NCBI GenBank assembly: GCA_016987375.1
Contig: PJRA01000048.1
Span: forward strand, 1,015,164-1,032,498
Direction: 5' to 3'
DNA: 17,335 nucleotides
Source of the DNA: Brachionus koreanus
Taxonomy: Eukaryota; Rotifera; Eurotatoria; Ploima; Brachionidae
Shown here: piece by piece, positions 1 through 9,009 of the stretch
Position numbering within the stretch: position 1 is the first letter of the stretch
Layout: each line of letters starts with the position of its first letter
Position numbers and translations under genes: made by a program
The notes under the pieces: generated by a model
The model's database searches: none
Seen by the model: only the letters and a program-made list of their open reading frames with translations
What the model was told of the DNA's origin: nothing

Positions 1-61
1 GATAAAATTAAAAATTTTTTTTTCTTTTTTTTAAAAGTTTTATCTTGTAGAAAACTCAAAA

Positions 62-188
62 AAAAGTTGTTTTAAAGTCTTTTAAAAGTCAAGTCACTGA
101 CTTGACTTCCCAAAAATTTAAAGTCAAGTCAAAAGACTTTTTTTAAATTTAAAGTGAAGTTGACTTTATGACTTTTGAACAACTCTGC
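62..188 (-). mobile_element. AAGTC-rich subterminal repeats, possible end of a hAT-like element
   Basis: The stretch is built from many copies of AAGTC/GACTT, including a perfect 11-bp-arm palindrome at 86-108 (centre C97) and further copies at 120-138, 152-167 and 168-176. Read on the minus strand the block begins at 188 with CAGAGTTGTTC. A CAGAG start followed by short subterminal repeats is the style of hAT transposon ends, which is family knowledge and not proof here. The other end and any transposase would lie outside the window, to the left. No target-site duplication can be tested. It could also be a degenerate minisatellite. Confidence 0.3.
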
Positions 189-545
189 TCAGAACTGGGT
201 CCGTCTGGACGCTACTATTCGAAACCATCCTGATATTGTGACTAGTTAAAAGTCCCATTTTGGTGGATCCGTATCCAAGCCCGATGCAATTTAATTTATA
301 ATCAATAAAACTTTGAATACATTAGTAAAATTAACTAAATTAAAAATGCTAAACTCGACAGCCGACTTAAAAATATGCATTCAGCATATTTTGTAATCCA
401 TCTAATAAAAATAATTTTATTTTTCTGAAAGAGATCTTAAAGCTCTCTCAAATGTTTCAAATTTTACGATTTATAAAAAATAGTTTTTTTTTTGTCCAAA
501 ATTTTTGAAATAAAATATTTTCAAAATTTTCTCATAGAAAATCGA
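189..545. other. Intergenic; GC-richer island and one hairpin
   Basis: Positions 189-295 are clearly GC-richer than the surroundings and look like worn-down coding or repeat DNA. Short open stretches exist in several frames, for example one ending at TAA 247-249, but none is long enough or recognisable enough to call. A perfect 9-bp hairpin with a 5-nt loop lies at 370-392 (arms AAAATATGC and GCATATTTT). The rest is AT-rich without visible genes. Confidence 0.4.
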
Positions 546-551
546 TTTATT
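546..551 (-). terminator. Possible poly(A) signal of SEC13
   Basis: AATAAA on the minus strand, about 75 nt beyond the SEC13 stop codon. The position is sensible, but the hexamer is frequent by chance in such AT-rich DNA. Confidence 0.35.
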
Positions 552-625
552 TGCTTATTATTAAATTCAAAAATAAAATTTTAATCAGGTCTCACAAAAA
601 AATTCTTAAATACACTTTAATTAAT

Positions 626-1758
626 CTAGAGAGTTCCAAGTTTGTCATCATTTATACATTCATACTTTCCCAAGTGGTCTTCTTTCCAAATAGTTACTTT
701 ATTATCACCGGTTGAAACCGCTAGCATATTGCTTGTCAATGACCAGCTTACATGCCAAGCAACTGTGTTAAACTCATGTAGAACTTTCGATTTCCAAATA
801 GAAAGTGCTCCGTTAGAAGTATCACTCAAGTCACAGGACCAAATAATTACTTTACCTGATTGAGAGCAACTTGCAATGTTTGTTTTATTATGAATAATAT
901 TCGGTGACCACGCTACTTCTCTAACCCAGTCTGAGTGGCCTTGTAGCTTTTGATCTAGCACCCATTGACCATTTTCCTCTCGCCATATTTTTACTGTATT
1001 ATCACAACCACCTGATACAATTCTCTTTGCACTGAACATGGATTCAGTCTGATCATCAGACGGAAAAGCTGGTGCCCAACTCACAGAAGTGCAACCAGTT
1101 GGATGTGCATTGTCTATTTTTCTTGCGATCCAATTTCCATCTCCACTTAACGAAACTATGCTAATACATCCATCTGAACTTCCACAAGCAAACACCAATC
1201 CATATTCACATGGTGCCCAACAGACTGTATTAACTAGTTTCATATTCAAAAAGTAGCTTTATCTTTTTAAGTTACAATAAGTTTACCTGATGACTCATGA
1301 CCTTGATATGTATAAAATGGGGTCCATTTGTTCATTTCTTTCCAGACAATAACCTTTTTATCATATGAACACGAAGCTAAATAATTTCCAAACATTGGAT
1401 GAGCCCAAGAGACTTGCCAAACTGGACCTTCATGTCTGTTAAAAAATCAAATTTTTTTGAAATTAATTTTTAAATTTTTTTTAACTTTCTGAGATCTTCA
1501 ATGAGAACTTTTTGGTTTTTTTGGGCATCAAATATTTTAACAGAACGATCTGATGAACAAGTAGCTAGCTTTAATCCATAATAGTCTAGGGCAGCATCAT
1601 GCTAGAAATTAAATTTAGTTTATTTAATCTTATATTTTTAATTTTAGAGTTACAATTAAATCTTCGTGGCTAGTGTCCACCGTATTTAAGATTGATGTCT
1701 AGCAAAGTAAGTCTTTAAGTAAACTTTAATTATTTTTAATGTCTTAGTAACTCACCAT
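626..1758 (-). CDS. sec13: SEC13 WD-repeat coat/nucleoporin protein, five exons
   Basis: SEC13 is the six-bladed beta-propeller that pairs with SEC31 in the COPII coat of ER-exit vesicles and with a Nup145C/Nup96-type partner in the nuclear pore Y-complex. Coding exons on the minus strand are 1756-1758 (ATG only, donor GTGAGT), 1654-1698, 1486-1601, 1287-1435 and 626-1233. The introns are 57, 52, 50 and 53 nt, and the joined frame stays open for 306 residues, close to the usual 320 or so. SEC13-specific segments are visible in order: [20 protein letters not shown] near the N-terminus, [81 protein letters not shown] and [10 protein letters not shown] near the end. The C-terminal tail after the last blade is short. 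The start rests on the exon that is just ATG; it restores the expected N-terminus exactly. Nothing points to damage. Confidence 0.95.
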
Positions 1759-3480
1759 TTTAAAATTTTTCCTTCTTCTAAAAAAGATTTCGAATAAAGA
1801 TTTTATAATTTTTCAAATTTATAACTCAAAAATGAAACACGTAGCATTTAAATGATTTATAAAGATTTTTTTCCAGTTGTGCCCAATTTTTTGTCTTCAG
1901 ATCAAATAATTATTAATAATATTTTTCACAATATTTTACAAGATTTTGAAATAGTAAATTTTGAATAGCTGAGTGGAAATAGTCAATCAAATTAATGATG
2001 CATTTAAGAACCAAGTTTATTATGTTTAGCATTTAATTTTATTTTTTAAAAAGACGGTTTTTTGAAAATAAAAAAATGTATTTTGTTGATAGGTATTCAT
2101 CCAAAAATCTTTAAAGATCTTCCTGAATTTTTTGTTCTTTTACTTCAATTACTCAAAATTTTTCAAAATTCCTTTAAGCCTTCACCAAGCTTAAATCTTT
2201 TAAATTATATTAAAAAATCAAACAATTTCAAAATTGTATTAGTAAGTCAATTTATCCTCACTTACTCTGATTTCATCCTTATCACTTGATCAACTAATGA
2301 CATGTAATACTCATGTATTAAATTATTAAATTGGTCTTATAGTAATTCTTGTTTTAAATTAACCTGATTGATTATGTTCGACAAATGGCTTCTCAAATAA
2401 GTTTGATGATCATTTTTAAATTTTAAATATTTTATTTTTGTCGAGTTAAACTCAATTTTTTTTCATAAATTTTTTTTCATGATTTGATTCCCATCTGATT
2501 TTGCCAGATGGAATAGCAAAGAAATTTTCTAAAAATTAGTAATCTATTAAAATTTAAATGTTTTAAAGTTAAAAATTTGAATTGAACCTTAGATATTTTT
2601 CATAGTGCTTTAAAACAAAAAATATGAATTTTGACATGTTTGTATGAAAATTATTACGAATAAATTTAATTTAAATTAGAATATTTAATCAAAAATTTAA
2701 ATGCTCTTTGATTAAAAAAAAAATAATTGAATTTTAATTGTTTATTTAGTTTATTGAAAAAATTACCTCAAAAAATGATTAATTATTTATTAGGAAGTCT
2801 GTATCGGGATCATAATTGTAGTTAAACTTTAATTAATTAAAAAATTTCATCGAAAAGCTCTTCATTATATTTAAATAAATATTTTAGAAAAAAAATTCTA
2901 GTATCAATTGACTTGATTTTTTTTAAGCAAATATCACTAAAAATGATCAATTATTTACTTATAAATGTTTAATCAGGTTTTTTTTATAAATATAATTGAA
3001 ATTTAGTTGCAAAAAAATGATATTGTTAAAGTAATCTTAAAATTTTTTATATAAAAGAAACTTTTTTAAATTCAATTTAATAAGATTTGTTTAAATCTTT
3101 GTTTTTTTGGTATCTGTTAAAAGAATTTAAATTTATTTTAAAAAAAAATTATTAAGTGTTGATATTAAAAACGTTGAATTAATAAATTAAAATTACAAAG
3201 TAGATCTTAATTATAATTAAATATTTACTTAATATTTTTTGTGATGAAACCAGTAAGAACCTTAAACTGTGCTTGTGAAAAGACTCAAAAAAAAACACAA
3301 ACGTCACTATCATTTAGAAAATTTTCAATTTAACTGTTCTCTTAAGAAAAAATCAAAAAAAATATTTTTAAATTAAAAATAGAAGAAAAATTTCAAATAT
3401 GTAAAAAATAATAATAAATAAAAACAAATAAAAAATAAAAATTTATTTTGAAAAAGGAAAAAATTGATTAAAATATTGAA
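1759..3480. other. Gene-poor AT-rich region upstream of SEC13
   Basis: No convincing gene on either strand. It must contain the SEC13 promoter near its left end, but no clear element stands out. A small GC-richer hairpin lies at 2491-2511 (arms CCATCTG and CAGATGG, 7-nt loop). Simple A-rich repeats occupy about 3400-3445. A 75-codon open frame at 2062-2289 is of a length expected by chance in this composition. Confidence 0.5.
3442..3447 (-). terminator. Poly(A)-signal hexamer downstream of the mmr relic
   Basis: Minus-strand AATAAA 43 nt past the relic stop codon. The two intact mmr-like genes have the same hexamer 47-48 nt past their stops, so the spacing is similar. Chance is not excluded. 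Confidence 0.25.
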
Positions 3481-3524
3481 AAAAACATTTTAACCTTGAA
3501 CCAAAGAAGTCATTAGAACAAAGC
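3481..3524 (-). pseudogene. Relic of a third mmr-like gene, 3' end only
   Basis: On the minus strand this piece encodes TSLVQG followed by TAA. That is identical in protein to the last six codons plus stop of both intact mmr-like genes. The 3' flank (AAAATG then a T run) also matches the copy at 9010. Upstream of the Thr codon the similarity breaks off: a Met codon stands where Leu is expected, then unrelated AT-rich sequence. No 87-codon repeat remains. At about 3558-3570 a minus-strand GAACCAAAA resembles the codons just before repeat 1 of the intact genes. This may mean that the repeats were deleted between the two ends, but the match is too short to be sure. The Thr codon is ACT, as in repeat 1 of the 4320 gene. 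Confidence 0.6.
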
Positions 3525-4266
3525 TTTTTATTTTTTTTAATTTGTTTATTTTTGGTTCGAGCACAAATTCCTTCAGATAGAAAAGTAAAAAATTAAAAAT
3601 TAAAAGTAAAAATTAAAAACAGTCAATAAATATTTTAAATTTTGAATAACTTTGTTCATTTATTAATGGAAATATGAGTAAGTTATGTCATGAGGAGAAA
3701 CAAAAATAATAATTAAAGGATTATTTACTTATGCTTTTGTGAAGGAGTTGTGATAAAAAAAAAGATTATATGAGAATCCAAAAAAGAAAAACATGTAAAA
3801 GATCTTCAGAGTCAGAAAATTTTTTTACATTTTTATTTCTACTGAATCTGTTGAAATTTTAAAAATTTAATTTAGGATATATTTATTTTGGTAGAAAATA
3901 TTTATTCTGAACATATCTGAATAATTAAATAAATTGAAAAGTTGGACTAAAAAAAAGCATAATTGATTAATCGATTTAATATAAAGTAAAAAAGTTGGTT
4001 TGATCGCACAGTAAAATGTAATCAATAATAAAACAATAAATTTTATTAATAAACTTGAATTTATTTGAAGCAAATGTCTAAAAATGTTAGATGAGATTAG
4101 ATTTAGAAAATAGGAATAGTTTCTAATGATTAAGCACATAAAAACCTACAAGTTAAAGGTGGTAAAAGAAAGATGTATAAATTTGAAGAATTAAAAAATA
4201 AAAAAAAATATAAATATATAATTACTGAAACATTAAAATTAAAAAATTTGAAAAATTGATAAAAAA
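3525..4266. other. AT-rich spacer between mmr relic and first mmr-like gene
   Basis: Contains a short tandem A-rich repeat at about 3584-3620 (two copies of a unit like AGTAAAAATTAAAA). No supported gene. A 90-codon minus-strand open frame at 3867-4139 is rich in Ile, Leu, Phe, Asn and Tyr, as expected from translating AT-rich noncoding DNA. Confidence 0.45.
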
Positions 4267-4272
4267 TTTATT
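4267..4272 (-). terminator. Poly(A) signal of first mmr-like gene
   Basis: Minus-strand AATAAA 48 nt beyond the stop codon. The second copy has one at almost the same distance although the 3' flanks no longer align. Confidence 0.45.
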
Positions 4273-4319
4273 TTTCGGGAAAGCATAATTTTTGAAAATA
4301 AAATAAGAAGTAAATCATT

Positions 4320-4910
4320 TTAACCTTGAACCAAAGATGTCAATTGACCGATAGCTTGAACAACTAATGGCAAAGCATCAGTAGCGTGGTTTTGCAAATC
4401 AGAAACCAATTGAGCAAAGACGAGTTTAGCTTGTTCCCAGATTTGTTGACCAGCGAACAACAATTGAGTGGCAATTTGTTTAATTTGGTTCCAGTAGTCA
4501 GTTCCCAAAGCAGTGATGGTGTCAACAACTTGTCCCAAACCCAAAGCGTTCAAAGCAAAGTCGACTAAATCTCTTTTGCCTGATTGACCGACCAAAGAAG
4601 TCAATTGACCGATAGCTTGAGCAACTAATGGCAAAGCATCAGTAGCGTGGTTTTGCAAATCAGAAACCAATTGAGCAAAGACGAGTTTAGCTTGTTCCCA
4701 GATTTGTTGACCAGCGAACAACAATTGAGTGGCAATTTGTTTAATTTGGTTCCAGTAGTCAGTTCCCAAAGCAGTGATGGTGTCAACAACTTGTCCCAAA
4801 CCCAAAGCGTTCAAAGCAAAGTCGACCAAATCTTTTGGTTCAGCGACTTGTTTTACAGGTACTGAATAGGCAATAGCCAAACAAGCTAATAAAATTATTC
4901 CTGATTTCAT
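4320..4910 (-). CDS. mmr: Mate recognition protein-like (MMR) secreted repeat protein, copy 1
   Basis: Intronless, 196 residues. Residues 1-16 form a signal peptide (hydrophobic IILLACLAIA, likely cut after AYS), then a short linker to residue 26. Repeat 1 is residues 27-113 (87 residues) and repeat 2 is 114-196, ended early by the stop after LVQG. The repeats differ at only three nucleotides over about 243: one Leu codon, Ala/Val at repeat position 71, and one Thr codon. The mature protein has no cysteine and looks strongly helical and amphipathic. Signal peptide plus nearly perfect 87-92-codon repeats with a truncated last unit is the architecture I recall for Brachionus mate recognition genes, whose product on the female surface triggers male circling. 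Those had three or more repeats; this has two. Three Asn per repeat resembles the type B genes, but no N-x-S/T sequon is present. Repeat 1 ends in SGKR, a possible processing site. Identification rests on recalled architecture. Confidence 0.75.
   Translation of the reverse strand: MKSGIILLACLAIAYSVPVKQVAEPKDLVDFALNALGLGQVVDTITALGTDYWNQIKQIATQLLFAGQQIWEQAKLVFAQLVSDLQNHATDALPLVAQAIGQLTSLVGQSGKRDLVDFALNALGLGQVVDTITALGTDYWNQIKQIATQLLFAGQQIWEQAKLVFAQLVSDLQNHATDALPLVVQAIGQLTSLVQG
4323..4571 (-). repeat. MMR repeat 2 (83 codons, truncated unit), copy 1
   Basis: Second unit of the 261-bp tandem coding repeat, directly abutting unit 1 with no spacer codons. It starts with GAT TTA GTC, whereas unit 1 starts with GAT TTG GTC. 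The last codons are replaced by Gln-Gly-stop. Confidence 0.9.
4572..4832 (-). repeat. MMR repeat 1 (87 codons), copy 1
   Basis: First complete 261-bp unit, from DLVDFALN to GQSGKR. Gene-specific states, shared with unit 2, are Ala9, Thr24, Val51 and codon GCT at position 53. Confidence 0.9.
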
Positions 4911-5035
4911 TTTTGCTTTTTTCTACTCAATTTTCGAATAATTTTTTTCAATTTATATCAATAATCATATTGAGAAAAACACAGAATGGTTTAGATAAGT
5001 TTATTTGTTTTAATTTTTTGCGTGGTTTTTTTTAC
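4911..5035 (-). promoter_or_regulatory. Duplicated upstream region of first mmr-like gene
   Basis: About 125 bp immediately upstream of the ATG align with 9601-9726, with roughly three substitutions and one single-base indel. Beyond this, similarity fades. A TATA-like TATAAA (minus strand, 4952-4957) lies 42-47 nt upstream of the ATG in both copies, implying a 5' leader of only about 10-20 nt. The conserved block probably holds the whole proximal promoter. Confidence 0.6.
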
Positions 5036-5763
5036 TCTTTGATTTTTTTATTTTTCAGACTGTGTAGTAACTTTTTATTTTTAACTTTATTAGAATCAAA
5101 GAAATATTTTTATTAATAGGAATTTTTAGTTTTATTTAATTTCTTCAGTTTTTCCATATAATTTTTCGTTTGTCTCTTCTTTTAAGTCATTTTTTATTTA
5201 CTTTAGTCATATTAACTTTAAATTAATACAGTCTTTCCTGTTTTACATGAATGTTTTGAATTTTCAAATTATTTCTCGAAAATAATTTAAAGCTAAAATA
5301 TTTAGTGCTTAAATTTTCTAATATAAAATTTTTTTTCTTCGGATTAATTTTACTAATTCTCTTCATAAATCAAACAAGTACATATTTTTATGTTATTTTT
5401 TAGCTTCTAGTTGACTATTTTAATACTTTTTTTCAATTTTTAAAGTCAATCGAATTATAAGTTGTAGCAAGAAATATCAAATTTGAATCTAATAGCTTCC
5501 GTCAGATTAAAACAGTCTTAATAATTTTTGTTTTTAAATAAAGCTAAGAATTTTTTTTACAATTATTGAGTAATTTTATCGTTTTAAGTTAGCTGAGTTT
5601 AATTTAAAATTATTTAAAAATATTAAAACGTCTCATTCTTCAGTTTATTATTTTGGGCAATATACCTTATATTAGACATGAAAATCAAGAAATGAAAAAA
5701 TAGAATAAAATAAAGTATTTTTAGAAATTTAATTTTCGAGAAATGGACGAATAATCGGATAAA
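5036..5763. other. AT-rich spacer
   Basis: No gene or recognisable repeat seen. Open frames are short and of low-complexity composition. Confidence 0.45.
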
Positions 5764-6323
5764 GATTAACAAAACATAAAAAACGCGAATCTAAAAAAAC
5801 ACAACATTACCTGAAAATTTAAATTTTGAATCTTTAAAAAAGTGAATCAAAGCATAAATATTCTAATTAAGAAACAGAAAACAAGACATAAAAATAAAAA
5901 TATAGTTTCGTAAACAGTGAATAAACTTATAAAGTGATTAAATAATTATGTGAAAATTGTAAAAACATAACAAAATTTTTCTTTTTCTTAGATGAATTAG
6001 ACAAAAAATCTAATTAATTTTTATGACCAAAGTTAATTTCAAGCAGTATCCAAAAGCAACATATGTTCACAGTAATTAAAATAAGTGCTCAATCTATGAA
6101 TAAAATTTTGACGATCATAAAATGCAATTTCTTTAAAGGTTTTGTTGTTGAAATGAAAAAGAACGCCATATGAAGACGTTTTCAACTTTTTTTTATTTTT
6201 TAAAAATTTGATTTTTGTTTTAAAAAATGTTTATGTGTTTATTAACATTTTAAAGAATAAAGTTATGTTTATGCTTGATTTACAATTTATATTTTTTATT
6301 AACATGTTTATGTTTCTTTAATC
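5764..6323. mobile_element. Candidate inverted-repeat element E1 (about 560 bp)
   Basis: The left end (GATTAACAAAACATAAA) is the imperfect inverse of the right end (TTTATGTTTCTTTAATC). ACATAAA-type motifs crowd the left half and their complement TTTATGT the right half. The 15-mer AAAAAAGTGAATCAA at 5836-5850 recurs exactly at 8149-8163 in element E2, and the right halves share a TTATGTGTTT...ATTTTA segment. This looks like a diverged non-coding foldback or MITE family. The AT-rich composition makes exact ends uncertain, and no target-site duplication was identified. Confidence 0.3.
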
Positions 6324-6749
6324 ATTACCTCAATAATAGGCATTTGATATTTGGTATTTTAAAAGATGTCTAAATTTTCTATTATGCATTTTTTTCTTTA
6401 TTTTAGTCAATTCTTAATAGATTAAAAACTTTAAAAAAGCTCAGAATAAAAGAGAATTTTATTATTTGTGTTGAAAATTTTATTTAGATAATCTAAATAG
6501 CATTTTGATTTTCTTGCTAAAAAAAAATTTCATTGAAATAAATAAAACAACACAAAAAACCCAACAACACATGTTATGGCCAGAACCAAGAGTCTGTTTT
6601 TTTTTTGACTAGCATTTTAATAAATTTATTTACAGTTTATTTTATTTGATGAACCTTCTAGTAAAAAACAAATAATTAATTTTTGTTTGAATTTTATTTC
6701 TAAAAACTTAAAAAATTTAATTTTCTATGAATTAAAAATACAAAATTAA
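6324..6749. other. AT-rich spacer
   Basis: No gene, RNA gene or clear repeat seen on either strand. Confidence 0.45.
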
Positions 6750-6970
6750 TTATTTATTATTATTCTTATCGATATTTTATTTTCGAATAAAATTAAAATA
6801 TAAAAGATAAGACTATTTTTTACTTAATTTAATGTTTTTTTATTTGGGTTGCATTCAAAATAGCTTTAAGTCTTGATTTAGAAACGTAGGCTTTATCAAT
6901 ATTCAAGCTTTTAAAAATAACTTTAGCTTTTAAATAAATTAAAACAGATGTTCGCCAATTTTAGAATTTT
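6750..6970. repeat. Dispersed repeat, copy A
   Basis: Aligns in the same orientation with 12800-13010. Shared blocks include TTCTTATCGATATTTTA at the start, a central GGCTTTATCAA with the surrounding AGTC-TGATTTA segment, and AGATGTT-GCCAATT at the end, with small indels and substitutions between. Two diverged copies of one dispersed element; no coding capacity visible. Confidence 0.6.
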
Positions 6971-8133
6971 TATATAACATAACAGAGTTAATAAAATTAA
7001 ATTATTTTCAAAAATCGTGACATAATTTTGATATTAAAATCATAACAGAAGATTTTCCGTCCATTATTCAATGCCTGATTATTGAACAATATATCAGCAC
7101 CAATTTAAAGTTTTTAAAAATCATGAATCATAGTTGAGGAAAATATTTTCATTTAAAAGTAAGTATTTTAAAATCATCACAGCCCCTATGGTCCCGCTAT
7201 TCTTTAAAAATAAATTCGATTTCATAATTTTTTTTTTCTAAATTTTATAATTTTTTAAAAATAATATTAGAAGTATTTTAAAATAGCTTAATTTTTTAGA
7301 TAATTTTAATTTCGAAAATTCAGAAAAGTGCGACATGAAAATGTTCAGAGTTTTTAAACTGTGATTTTGTAGTACATGAACGGGTTGCTTGGGATTTGTT
7401 AAAGAATAGTTGAAAGTAAATGAGTAAAATGAAGATGTTTATTTTATTGTATAGCTATTTAAAATTAAAAACGAAAAACTCTCTTAATGATAAATTTTAA
7501 CTATCTTATATACTTTCTTTTACGATGGTGATATCAATTGAAATTAGTATCATTAGTTAGATTCCAAAAAAATAAGCTTTGAAATAAAAATTAAAATTTA
7601 AGTTTAATTGAAAACATTTTATTAAACATGTTCCATTCCATATATCATTCCAAGTAATTATTGTGGCGGCCGAGTTAAAGCACTGAATAGAATCAATTAT
7701 TTAGCTTTTTTTCATGCTAAGAGATCAAATTGTTTTTTTTTGATAGATATTTAAAAATTTTTTTAATAAATTATTTGAAAAAAACTTGCGTAACTAACAC
7801 ACAAACCATTCGGTTAAACTGGCTATTATGAATATGTTATGTTAACTGAAAATTAGTCTTATTCAACTCAAATCGATTGATAATTTTCAATTGATTAATA
7901 ATAAGCTTTGAAAATTTTGAAAATCTACTTAATTGATAGCTTTCAAATATTTTTCTGATCAATTATTATTCTTAAAATCTGTTTTTATCAAATTACTTAT
8001 AAAAAATGAAAATGAATGTCTATGAATATATGTTTATGTTTTTCACATAAACATTTATGAGGTGATTTTTGAATCGATTCCCAATACTATTGAAAAAAGA
8101 AAAGTTTCACATTATATTTATCTTTTGGATCAG
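6971..8133. other. AT-rich spacer with a perfect short hairpin
   Basis: No gene supported. A perfect 10-bp hairpin with a 5-nt loop lies at 8030-8054 (arms ATGTTTATGT and ACATAAACAT); its motif is the one repeated in the neighbouring inverted-repeat elements. Small GC-richer islands occur at about 7180-7202 and 7662-7690. The second resembles the 5' half of a Ser/Leu tRNA (GGCCGAGTTAAAGC) but lacks the remaining arms. Confidence 0.4.
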
Positions 8134-8648
8134 GATTAAAATATCATAAAAAAAGTGAATCAACACATATAAATTTTGTTAAACAAATGAAAAAGATTAA
8201 AAAAACATAAAATTCAAAAAAAAAATTTTTATTTTTTTATGTTATAAACACATAACTTAATTTATTTTCAAAAATATTTTGTCAAAAAATTTTTAATGAA
8301 AAATTTCATAATGTCTCAAATTAAGATCTTTCATTATTAAAACTAAATCAAAAAACGAAAAGCTGGTTATTGGTGTATAAACGACTAATTTAAAAGTTTA
8401 ATTTTTTTTAAATAATTTTATTATTTTGTCACTTTATTGTATTAGTTTAGGAAAAAAAAATTTATATGTTATTAAAATTATAAGATAAAATTAGACTTAA
8501 TTTTTTTTGCCAAAAATAAACTTATGTGTTTGTATCATTTTATTTAAATCACTTTATGTGTTAAAAATCTTTTTTGATAAAAAAATTTAAGTTTATGTGT
8601 CATTCACAGAATTTATGTTTTTTAATCTTTTTTTATGGTATTTTAATC
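8134..8648. mobile_element. Candidate inverted-repeat element E2 (about 515 bp)
   Basis: The terminal arms 8134-8155 and 8627-8648 are inverse copies matching at 21 of 22 positions. Inside, ACATAAA-type motifs dominate the left part and TTTATGT the right part, as in element E1 at 5764-6323, with which it shares a 15-mer. Non-coding. Likely a diverged non-autonomous element, but simple sequence inflates the similarity. Confidence 0.35.
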
Positions 8649-8957
8649 ATTATCTTTCTCTTTATATTTGAAAAACTTTTCAATTTTTTTCAGCTACAAA
8701 ATAAAAAGATATAAATTAAAAACATTTTAGAGACGAATATATAATTTTGAATAATAAATAAGGATAAGTTTCAGGTGATACAACGAACGAAAATTTTAAA
8801 AAGAAGCATGATTTTTTTCTACTAAGGATTAAACTTAAATATTTTAATTTGTTAATTAGTTAAAATTTAAATTTTAAAAACGTAAAACAACAAAAGAAAG
8901 CTAAATGTAATTGAGAATGAGTCAAATAAATTAAAGAAATATAATATCAAACAAAAT
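8649..8957. other. AT-rich spacer downstream of second mmr-like gene
   Basis: No gene or repeat seen. It does not align with the DNA downstream of the first mmr-like gene, so the duplicated unit did not extend far 3'. Confidence 0.45.
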
Positions 8958-8963
8958 TTTATT
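8958..8963 (-). terminator. Poly(A) signal of second mmr-like gene
   Basis: Minus-strand AATAAA 47 nt beyond the stop codon, matching the 48-nt spacing at the first copy. Confidence 0.45.
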
Positions 8964-9009
8964 TCTAAATTTAAAAGAAATGTGGGTAAATCAGAAAGAA
9001 AAAAACATT

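Noticed and set aside
178..249. Possible C-terminal coding piece ending at TAA 247-249
   Set aside because: Other frames and the opposite strand are equally open over this short GC-richer stretch, so no reading can be preferred.
642..863. Plus-strand open frame within SEC13
   Set aside because: Antisense of the last SEC13 exon, whose WD-repeat reading is unambiguous.
2062..2289. 75-codon plus-strand open frame
   Set aside because: Begins on a non-ATG codon, has no recognisable family, and its length is compatible with chance at this base composition.
3867..4139. 90-codon minus-strand open frame
   Set aside because: Composition (Ile, Leu, Phe, Tyr, Asn) is that of translated AT-rich spacer, no domain is visible, and such lengths occur by chance in a window of this size.
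4386..4865. Plus-strand open frames over mmr copy 1 (and 9076-9555 over copy 2)
   Set aside because: They are the antisense of the 87-codon repeats; the minus-strand reading has the signal peptide, repeat structure and conserved promoter.
7662..7692. tRNA-Ser/Leu-like 5' half (GGCCGAGTTAAAGC)
   Set aside because: No anticodon arm, variable arm, TTC loop or acceptor stem could be found downstream; at most a fragment of a tRNA-derived repeat.
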